From contig NZ_JBBCMA010000001.1 of the NCBI RefSeq assembly GCF_037152535.1, forward strand, positions 806,001 through 870,000: a DNA stretch of 64,000 bases. The letters are read 5' to 3'. Source of the DNA: Leclercia sp. AS011. GTDB taxonomy: Bacteria; Pseudomonadota; Gammaproteobacteria; Enterobacterales; Enterobacteriaceae. This document shows positions 57,546 to 64,000 of the stretch, one piece after another. The notes beneath the pieces are model-generated. The model was not told the origin of the DNA. It saw only the letters and a program-made list of their open reading frames with translations, and did not search any database. The stretch's first letter is position 1; every line of letters begins with the position of its first letter. The position numbers and the translations under genes were made by a program.

Positions 57546-58424
57546 ATGAGCGAGAAATTACAGAAAGTGCTGGCCCGCGCCGGCCACGGCTCACGCCGTG
57601 AAATCGAAACCATCATCGAAGCAGGTCGTGTCAGCGTGGACGGTAAAATCGCCACCCTGGGTGACCGTGTGGAGATCGTGCCAGGCCTGAAAATCCGTAT
57701 CGATGGCCACCTGATCTCAGTGAAAGAGTCTGCCGAGCAAATTTGCCGCGTGCTGGCCTATTACAAGCCAGAAGGCGAGCTTTGTACCCGTAACGATCCG
57801 GAAGGCCGTCCGACCGTGTTCGACCGTCTGCCAAAACTGCGCGGTGCGCGCTGGATCGCCGTCGGTCGTCTGGACGTTAACACCTGCGGTCTGCTGCTGT
57901 TCACCACTGACGGTGAGCTGGCAAACCGTCTGATGCACCCAAGCCGTGAAGTCGAGCGTGAATACGCGGTTCGCGTATTTGGTGAAGTGGACGAGAATAA
58001 AATCCGCGATCTGTCTCGCGGCGTGCAGCTCGAAGATGGCCCGGCCGCCTTTAAAACCATCAAATTTACCGGTGGTGAAGGCATTAACCAGTGGTACAAC
58101 GTGACCCTGACCGAAGGCCGTAACCGCGAGGTGCGTCGTCTGTGGGAAGCCGTTGGCGTGCAGGTTAGCCGTCTGATCCGCGTGCGTTACGGTGACATTC
58201 TGCTGCCGAAAGGGCTGCCGCGTGGTGGCTATACCGAGCTGGATTTAACCCAGACCAACTACCTGCGTGAGCTGGTGCAGCTGACCCCGGAAACCACCTC
58301 GAAGGTGGCGGTAGAAAAAGATCGTCGTCGCATGAAAGCGAACCAGATCCGCCGGGCGGTCAAACGTCACAGCCAGGTCAGCAGCAATAATCGCCGCTCT
58401 GGTAGCCGTAACAACAACGGCTAA
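57546..58424 (+). CDS. rluB: 23S rRNA pseudouridine(2605) synthase RluB
   Basis: 292 residues (E. coli 291). An N-terminal S4 RNA-binding domain (about 1-60, [18 protein letters not shown]) is followed by the RsuA-type catalytic domain. The nucleophile Asp lies in [12 protein letters not shown] (about 110). A basic tail ([15 protein letters not shown]) ends the protein. The start MSEKLQK matches the family and has GGAAG upstream; the frame extends 27 bp further. Confidence 0.97.
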   Translation: MSEKLQKVLARAGHGSRREIETIIEAGRVSVDGKIATLGDRVEIVPGLKIRIDGHLISVKESAEQICRVLAYYKPEGELCTRNDPEGRPTVFDRLPKLRGARWIAVGRLDVNTCGLLLFTTDGELANRLMHPSREVEREYAVRVFGEVDENKIRDLSRGVQLEDGPAAFKTIKFTGGEGINQWYNVTLTEGRNREVRRLWEAVGVQVSRLIRVRYGDILLPKGLPRGGYTELDLTQTNYLRELVQLTPETTSKVAVEKDRRRMKANQIRRAVKRHSQVSSNNRRSGSRNNNG

Positions 58425-58430
58425 AAAAAC

Positions 58431-58455
58431 AAAACCCGGCATCGCCGGGTTTTTT
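58431..58455. terminator. Bidirectional terminator between rluB and btuR
   Basis: AACCCGGC-ATC-GCCGGGTT followed by T residues, with A residues on the other side; the genes converge here. Confidence 0.9.
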
Positions 58456-58456
58456 C

Positions 58457-59047
58457 TTAATAGTCGATACCGATTTGCGCCTTCACGCCAGCATCAAAGG
58501 CATGTTTGACCGGGCGTAACTCGCTCACCGTATCCGCCATCTCCAGTATATCCCGATGACAGCCGCGCCCGGTGACAATCACCGTCTGGTGCGTCGGACG
58601 GTTGTTAAGCGCATCCACCACCTCCTGCAAGGGCAGGTAGTCGTAAGCCACCATGTAGGTGATCTCATCCAGCAGCACCAGGTTGAGCGACGGGTCTGCC
58701 AGCATGCGCTTCGCCTGCTCCCAGACGGTCAGACAGGCGGCGGTGTCGGTGTCGCGGTTCTGGGTATCCCAGGTAAAACCGGTCGCCATCACCTGAAACT
58801 CCACTCCATGAGGCTCGAGCAGATTACGCTCACCATTCGGCCACTCACCTTTGATGAACTGGATCACGCCCACCTTTTGCCCGTGACCGACGGCGCGGGT
58901 CGCCGTACCAAAGGCGGCAGTGGTTTTGCCTTTACCGTTGCCGGTAAAGACAATAATAATCCCACGCTCATCCTGTGCGGCGGCAACGCGGGCATCGACC
59001 TGCTCTTTCAGGCGCTGCTGGCGCTGCTGATGACGTTCATCACTCAT
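58457..59047 (-). CDS. btuR: Cob(I)yrinic acid a,c-diamide adenosyltransferase BtuR (CobA)
   Basis: 196 residues, as in E. coli. P-loop GNGKGKTTAAFG is near 36-47. The reversed Walker-type site and the ATP/corrinoid binding region GVIQFIKGEW follow. It adenosylates corrinoids from ATP to make coenzyme B12 forms. Its start overlaps the yciK stop (ATGA). Confidence 0.97.
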   Translation of the reverse strand: MSDERHQQRQQRLKEQVDARVAAAQDERGIIIVFTGNGKGKTTAAFGTATRAVGHGQKVGVIQFIKGEWPNGERNLLEPHGVEFQVMATGFTWDTQNRDTDTAACLTVWEQAKRMLADPSLNLVLLDEITYMVAYDYLPLQEVVDALNNRPTHQTVIVTGRGCHRDILEMADTVSELRPVKHAFDAGVKAQIGIDY

Positions 59048-59805
59048 TGCGATATTCCTGGTTTACGGCCGGGTTGGGCATCAAAGGTCATGCCGGTTTT
59101 GCGGCGACTGTCATCGCCCATCAGCCACAGATAGAGCGGCATGATATCGGCAGGGGTTTTTAGTTTAAGCGGATCTTCTGTCGGGAACGCGCTGGCGCGC
59201 ATGCCGGTGCGCGTGCCGCCAGGATTAATGCAGTTCACGCGCAGGTGGCGGCTTTGATACTCCTCGGCCAGCACCTGCATCATCCCTTCGGTGGCAAATT
59301 TCGAGGCGGCATAGGCACCCCAGTTGGCCCGTCCCTGGCGCCCTACGCTGGAGGAGGTGAACACCAGCGAGCCGGAATCGGACTGCAGTAATAAAGGAAG
59401 CAGTGCCTGGGTGAGGAAAAAGGTGCCATTGACGTTGACCTGCATCACCTGCTGCCAGATCTCCGGAGTCTGCTCCTCCATCGGGCGCACTTCACCAAGG
59501 AATCCGGCATTGTGCAACACCCCGTCCAGACGCGGATACTCTTCGGCGATACGCCGGGCAAGCTGCTGGCACTCCTCCGGAGTACAGTTTAACAGGTCGA
59601 GAGTATATTCACGCGTCGGTGCACCGCCCTCGCTGGCGATCGCCTGCGCGACGTCGCGCAGTTTTTCTTCATTACGCCCCAACAGAATGACGCGAGCGCC
59701 ATGGCGGGCGTAGGTCAGCGCCGCCTCACGGCCTATACCATCGCTGGCACCGGTGACCAGGATGATACGGTTTTGCAGTAAATCTTTTTTGGGTTGATAG
59801 TGCAA
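59044..59805 (-). CDS. yciK: Short-chain dehydrogenase/reductase YciK
   Basis: 253 residues (E. coli 252). Classical SDR with the NAD(P)-binding TGASDGIGRE near 20, NAG motif (LHNAGFLG), catalytic Ser in VFTSSSVGRQ and the YxxxK pair in YAASKFATEG. Substrate not established. It starts with TTG at 59805, supported by GAGGAG 5 bp upstream and by the orthologue beginning MHYQPK; a GTG six bases upstream overlaps that ribosome site. Operon with btuR. Confidence 0.93.
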   Translation of the reverse strand: MHYQPKKDLLQNRIILVTGASDGIGREAALTYARHGARVILLGRNEEKLRDVAQAIASEGGAPTREYTLDLLNCTPEECQQLARRIAEEYPRLDGVLHNAGFLGEVRPMEEQTPEIWQQVMQVNVNGTFFLTQALLPLLLQSDSGSLVFTSSSVGRQGRANWGAYAASKFATEGMMQVLAEEYQSRHLRVNCINPGGTRTGMRASAFPTEDPLKLKTPADIMPLYLWLMGDDSRRKTGMTFDAQPGRKPGISQ

Positions 59806-60054
59806 GGTCACTCCTCGGGCGCGCGTTGGCGCGGCCCATGCTGTGCGGTCTCTTTTCGGCTTTATGCCCGAAAGCGCGCCTGATTACAATCAGTCTACCG
59901 GTGAGTTCGCTGTAAAATTAACAATTTGCAAAGATTTCATTCATAAATAAACATTCCTGAAGACGCCTCGCAAGGTTATCGTCAGGTGCGAGACGCCTGG
60001 CGGAGGCTGTTGTACACTGGGTGAGAAAACAAGTGGTTAAACCAAGGTGGATGC

Positions 60055-61101
60055 GTGGAATTACTTTCTGAATACGGTTTATTTCTGGCCAAAATTGCAA
60101 CGGTAGTGATTGCCATTGCGGTGATCGCCGTGCTGATTGTCAACCTGACGCAGCGCAAACGTCAGCGCGGCGAGTTGCGGATTACCCGGTTAAGCGAGCA
60201 GTACACGGAGATGCAGGAAGAGATGTCGGTGGCGCTGCTCGACCCACATCAGCAAAAACTGTGGCACAAAGCGCAGAAGAAAAAGCACAAGCTGGATGCC
60301 AAAGCCGCAAAGCAGAAAGCAAAGCTGGAGCAAAGCCCGGAGGCGGCAAAACCGCGGGTCTACGTGCTGGATTTTAAAGGCAGCATGGATGCGCATGAGG
60401 TCTCATCCCTGCGCGAAGAGATCACCGCCGTGCTGGCTGTGGCCAGAGCTGAAGATCAGGTTGTGCTGCGTCTCGAAAGCCCCGGTGGGGTGGTGCACGG
60501 CTACGGGCTGGCTTCCTCGCAGCTGCAACGTCTGCGTGATAAGCAGATCCCGCTGACGGTGGCGGTGGATAAGGTCGCGGCCAGCGGTGGCTATATGATG
60601 GCCTGCGTGGCCGATAAAATCGTTGCCGCGCCTTTCTCTATTATTGGTTCGATTGGCGTAGTGGCTCAGATCCCGAACTTCAATCGTTTCCTGAAAAACA
60701 AAGATATTGACGTTGAGCTGCATACGGCGGGTCAGTACAAGCGTACCCTGACGCTGCTCGGCGAAAATACTGAAGAAGGGCGGCAGAAGTTCCGCGAAGA
60801 TCTTAATGACACCCACCAGCTGTTTAAAAGCTTTGTGCACCAGATGCGTCCTTCGCTTGATATTGAGCAGGTGGCAACGGGTGAACACTGGTACGGCACT
60901 CAGGCGCTGGAGAAGGGGCTGGTGGACCAGGTCGGGACCAGCGACGATCTGCTGCTGGGGCTGATGGAGGGCCGCGAGCTGGTGGGCGTGCGCTATACCC
61001 GGAAGAAAAAGCTGATGGATCGCTTTACCAACAGTGCCGCGGAGAGTGCGGATCGGCTGCTGCTACGCTGGCTACAGCGTGGACAAAAACCCCTGCTGTA
61101 A
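60055..61101 (+). CDS. sohB: Inner-membrane S49-family protease SohB
   Basis: 348 residues (E. coli 349). An N-terminal membrane segment (about 9-30), a charged coiled region with Lys-rich stretch (about 55-90), then the ClpP/SppA-like S49 domain. The catalytic Ser lies in VAASGGYMMAC (about 180) and a Lys in TAGQYKRTLTLLGENT. Found in E. coli as a multicopy suppressor of htrA (degP) loss. It starts with GTG after AAGGTGG. Confidence 0.95.
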   Translation: MELLSEYGLFLAKIATVVIAIAVIAVLIVNLTQRKRQRGELRITRLSEQYTEMQEEMSVALLDPHQQKLWHKAQKKKHKLDAKAAKQKAKLEQSPEAAKPRVYVLDFKGSMDAHEVSSLREEITAVLAVARAEDQVVLRLESPGGVVHGYGLASSQLQRLRDKQIPLTVAVDKVAASGGYMMACVADKIVAAPFSIIGSIGVVAQIPNFNRFLKNKDIDVELHTAGQYKRTLTLLGENTEEGRQKFREDLNDTHQLFKSFVHQMRPSLDIEQVATGEHWYGTQALEKGLVDQVGTSDDLLLGLMEGRELVGVRYTRKKKLMDRFTNSAAESADRLLLRWLQRGQKPLL

Positions 61102-61104
61102 CTA

Positions 61105-61137
61105 AAAACGCGAGGCCAGTGCCTCGCGTTTTGTTTT
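61105..61137. terminator. Bidirectional terminator between sohB and yciN
   Basis: 10-bp stem AACGCGAGGC-CAGT-GCCTCGCGTT with T-rich and A-rich flanks. It reaches the very end of yciN. Confidence 0.88.
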
Positions 61138-61387
61138 AATCGACCAGGTGATACTTTTCTGAGAGCGCATGGGCCAGGTATTTAAACATGTTGAATACCG
61201 CCGTGCTGCGTGGGGTAGGTAACCCCTGCTCATCAAGAAAGTACTCGCCGCTGAACACCAGCACGCCGTTGCGCTGTTCCACTCCAGTGGCTTCGATCCC
61301 TGCAAGGGTGTCTTCGTGTTCACGAATGAGTTTATTTGCTTCAACAAGCAGCGTTGCGCGGTCAATGGGTTGGGTAGTTTGCTGCAT
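61136..61387 (-). CDS. yciN: Small protein YciN
   Basis: 83 residues, the same length as E. coli YciN (DUF2498 family). Recognisable by [15 protein letters not shown] and [14 protein letters not shown]. No known function. Start [10 protein letters not shown] was chosen for length and for the AAGGAGG ribosome site; a 39-codon upstream extension is unsupported. Divergent from topA. Confidence 0.93.
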   Translation of the reverse strand: MQQTTQPIDRATLLVEANKLIREHEDTLAGIEATGVEQRNGVLVFSGEYFLDEQGLPTPRSTAVFNMFKYLAHALSEKYHLVD

Positions 61388-61783
61388 TATCCCCTCCTTA
61401 AACAGTGATATTAGTCTACGCCGACGCGGTCCCGGGAGCAAATTTTCCCCGTTTTCAGGCATGCAGGGCAAGACGGACAGCGCTGGCGTGATTTGCTTTT
61501 GCATGCTAATAAAGTTGCGTAACGGATTTTATCAGGTAGAGTGTGCGCTTTCGTCATTCTGGCAATAGATTTGCTTGACATTCGACCTAAATCTCGTCGT
61601 GCAGTCACACCGGAGCGAGAAAAAGCCCGTAAACTCAACCACCTGGCTGAGGTCGTTTTTGGCGACTGGTTCGAATGGGGGTTGATATCCACTGATGGCG
61701 TCGTTATATAGATGTCTCGTCGCCAGTGGAAGGTGAACTCACGCGACGTATTCCTGGAAGAAACAAATTAGGTAAAGGTGAAT
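61388..61783 (+). promoter_or_regulatory. yciN-topA intergenic region
   Basis: 396 bp containing the promoters of yciN and topA. E. coli topA has several promoters here, including a heat-shock one and supercoiling-sensitive ones with Fis sites. I see a TTGACA at 61575-61580 without a matching -10. A 46-codon open frame from TTG 61571 to 61711 is present but not convincing as a gene. Confidence 0.45.
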
Positions 61784-64000
61784 ATGGGTAAAGCTCTCGT
61801 TATCGTTGAGTCCCCGGCAAAAGCCAAAACGATCAATAAGTATCTGGGTAGTGACTACGTGGTTAAGTCCAGCGTCGGTCATATCCGCGATCTGCCGACC
61901 AGTGGCTCAGCCAAGAAGAGCGCCGACTCTACCTCCACCAAAGGGGCCAAAAAGCCTAAAAAGGATGAACGTAGCGCGCTCGTAAATCGCATGGGGGTTA
62001 ACCCGTGGGATAGCTGGCAGGCACAGTACGAAGTGCTGCCGGGTAAAGAGAAAGTCGTCTCCGAGCTGAAACAGCTGGCGGAAAAAGCCGACCACATCTA
62101 TCTCGCAACCGACCTTGACCGCGAAGGGGAGGCCATTGCATGGCACCTGCGGGAAGTGATCGGGGGAGATGACACCCGCTACAGCCGCGTGGTGTTTAAC
62201 GAAATTACTAAAAACGCGATCCGTCAGGCTTTTGAAAAGCCAGGCGAGCTGAATATCGACCGCGTTAACGCACAGCAGGCGCGCCGTTTTATGGACCGCG
62301 TCGTGGGTTACATGGTCTCTCCACTGCTGTGGAAAAAGATTGCCCGTGGCCTGTCTGCAGGCCGCGTACAGTCTGTGGCCGTGCGTCTGGTGGTGGAACG
62401 TGAACGCGAAATCAAAGCGTTTGTGCCAGAAGAATTCTGGGAAATTGACGCCAGCGTGACCACTCCGGGTGGCGATACCCTGCCGCTGGAAGTGTCGCAC
62501 CAGAACGATAAGCCGTTCCGCCCTGAAAACCGTGAGCAGACGATGGCTGCGGTGGCACTGCTGGAGAAAGCCCGTTATCAGGTGCTGGATCGTGAAGACA
62601 AACCGACCAGCAGCAAGCCGGGCGCGCCGTTTATCACTTCCACGCTGCAGCAGGCGGCAAGCACCCGTCTGGGTTACGGCGTCAAGAAAACCATGATGAT
62701 GGCTCAGCGTCTGTATGAAGCGGGTCACATTACTTATATGCGTACTGACTCCACCAACCTGAGCCAGGACGCAGTGAACATGGTGCGCGATTACATCGGC
62801 GATAACTTCGGTAAGAAATATCTGCCGGAGAGCGCCAACCAGTACAACAGCAAAGAGAACTCGCAGGAAGCGCACGAAGCGATTCGTCCTTCTGACGTGG
62901 CTGTGCTGGCGGAATCCCTGAAGGATATGGAAGCCGATGCGCAGAAGCTGTATCAGCTGATCTGGCGCCAGTTTGTCGCCTGTCAGATGACGCCAGCGCA
63001 GTACGACTCCACCACGCTCACCGTCGGTGCGGGTGATTTCCGCCTGAAAGCGCGTGGCCGTATTCTGCGTTTCGATGGCTGGACCAAAGTGATGCCAGCG
63101 CTGCGTAAGGGTGATGAAGACAAAACCCTGCCAGCGGTCAACGCCGGAGATGAACTCTCCCTGGTTGAACTGACGCCGGCCCAGCATTTCACCAAGCCGC
63201 CGGCACGCTTCAGCGAAGCCTCGCTGGTGAAAGAGCTGGAAAAACGCGGTATCGGTCGTCCGTCCACCTATGCGTCGATCATTTCGACCATTCAGGATCG
63301 TGGCTATGTACGTACGGAAAACCGCCGTTTCTATGCCGAGAAAATGGGTGAAATCGTTACCGATCGTCTGGAAGCTAACTTCCGCGAGCTGATGAATTAC
63401 GACTTCACCGCGCAGATGGAAAACAGCCTTGACCAGGTGGCTAACCACGAAGCCGAGTGGAAGAAGGTGCTCGACAGCTTCTTCGGCGACTTCACCAAGC
63501 AGCTGGAAAAAGCAGAGAAAGACCCTGAAGAGGGTGGCATGCAGCCGAACCAGATGGTGCTGACCAGCATCGACTGTCCGACCTGCGGTCGCAAGATGGG
63601 TATCCGTACTGCCACCACCGGCGTGTTCCTCGGCTGCTCAGGGTATGCCTTATCGCCGAAAGAGCGCTGTAAGACCACCATCAACCTGGTGCCGGAAAAC
63701 GAAGTGCTGAACGTGCTGGAAGGCGACGATGCGGAAACCAACGCATTACGCGCTAAGCGCCGCTGTAATAAATGCGGCACAGCAATGGACAGCTACCTCA
63801 TCGATCCGAAACGTAAGCTGCATGTCTGCGGTAACAACCCGACCTGCGACGGTTACGAGATCGAAGAGGGCGAGTTCCGCATTAAGGGCTATGACGGTCC
63901 GATCGTGGAGTGTGAAAAATGTGGTTCTGAAATGCACCTGAAGATGGGGCGTTTTGGTAAGTACATGGCCTGCACCAACGAAGAATGCAAAAACACGCGT
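61784..64000 (+). CDS. topA: DNA topoisomerase I, N-terminal 739 codons (right edge)
   Basis: Relaxes negative supercoils. Starts [15 protein letters not shown] and runs off the window after 739 codons of about 865. Toprim domain with Glu-9 (VES) and DxD-type Asp residues ([13 protein letters not shown]). The active-site Tyr is residue 318 ([10 protein letters not shown]); it is 319 in E. coli because one Ala is missing in the early Ser-Ala-Lys stretch. Three Cys4 zinc ribbons follow ([27 protein letters not shown]), ending at the window edge. The large minus-strand frame opposite is a shadow. Confidence 0.97.
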   Translation, partial: MGKALVIVESPAKAKTINKYLGSDYVVKSSVGHIRDLPTSGSAKKSADSTSTKGAKKPKKDERSALVNRMGVNPWDSWQAQYEVLPGKEKVVSELKQLAEKADHIYLATDLDREGEAIAWHLREVIGGDDTRYSRVVFNEITKNAIRQAFEKPGELNIDRVNAQQARRFMDRVVGYMVSPLLWKKIARGLSAGRVQSVAVRLVVEREREIKAFVPEEFWEIDASVTTPGGDTLPLEVSHQNDKPFRPENREQTMAAVALLEKARYQVLDREDKPTSSKPGAPFITSTLQQAASTRLGYGVKKTMMMAQRLYEAGHITYMRTDSTNLSQDAVNMVRDYIGDNFGKKYLPESANQYNSKENSQEAHEAIRPSDVAVLAESLKDMEADAQKLYQLIWRQFVACQMTPAQYDSTTLTVGAGDFRLKARGRILRFDGWTKVMPALRKGDEDKTLPAVNAGDELSLVELTPAQHFTKPPARFSEASLVKELEKRGIGRPSTYASIISTIQDRGYVRTENRRFYAEKMGEIVTDRLEANFRELMNYDFTAQMENSLDQVANHEAEWKKVLDSFFGDFTKQLEKAEKDPEEGGMQPNQMVLTSIDCPTCGRKMGIRTATTGVFLGCSGYALSPKERCKTTINLVPENEVLNVLEGDDAETNALRAKRRCNKCGTAMDSYLIDPKRKLHVCGNNPTCDGYEIEEGEFRIKGYDGPIVECEKCGSEMHLKMGRFGKYMACTNEECKNTR

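Noticed and set aside
61907..63448. 513-codon minus-strand frame opposite topA
   Set aside because: TopA is unambiguous on the plus strand; the opposite frame shows no recognisable family.

Overview
The window is a chromosomal segment from a member of the Enterobacteriaceae. Gene content, protein lengths and order follow the Escherichia coli nar-trp-topA region closely. A Klebsiella-type nitrate assimilation (nas) operon at the left end and a yedEF pair beside trpA point to the Enterobacter/Lelliottia/Leclercia/Klebsiella group rather than to E. coli. The species cannot be fixed from the sequence alone. There is no sign of a prophage, insertion sequence, CRISPR array or defence island; this is core chromosome with a few lineage-specific insertions.

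Left part (1-21.4 kb), nitrogen oxide metabolism: nasF(partial)-E-D-(C+B fused)-A takes up nitrate and reduces it through nitrite to ammonium for biosynthesis. It is followed by REP-type repeats, the inverse-autotransporter gene ychO, the nitrate two-component system narXL (minus strand), the exporter/importer narK, and the respiratory nitrate reductase operon narGHJI. The narK and narG promoters both carry a perfect FNR box and a NarL-type 7-2-7 site with the same 52-bp spacing between their centres.

Middle (21.4-34 kb): a divergent EamA-transporter/Lrp-family regulator pair lies where E. coli has none. Then come two tandem tRNA-Tyr genes separated by an rtT-like repeat unit, purU, ychJ, rssA-rssB (sigma-S turnover), galU, hns, tdk, adhE and ychE. 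The adhE leader contains a perfect 17-bp inverted repeat of the kind processed by RNase III.

Right part (34-64 kb): the oligopeptide permease operon oppABCDF, yciU, clsA, yciY, a leuE-like exporter, yciI, tonB, yciA-yciB-yciC, ompW, a small DUF883-type protein, yedE-yedF, and the tryptophan operon trpLEDCBA (minus strand) with operator, leader peptide and attenuator. It ends with rnm-yciO-rluB, btuR-yciK, sohB, yciN and the first 739 codons of topA, which runs off the right edge.

The most unusual features are the in-frame fusion of the nitrate reductase electron-transfer subunit (NasC) to the nitrite reductase (NasB), the tRNA-fragment repeat between the tRNA-Tyr genes, the long adhE leader stem, an extended palindrome in front of ompW, and the narI terminator embedded in the 3' end of the convergent transporter gene. 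I found no convincing wholly novel multi-gene system.
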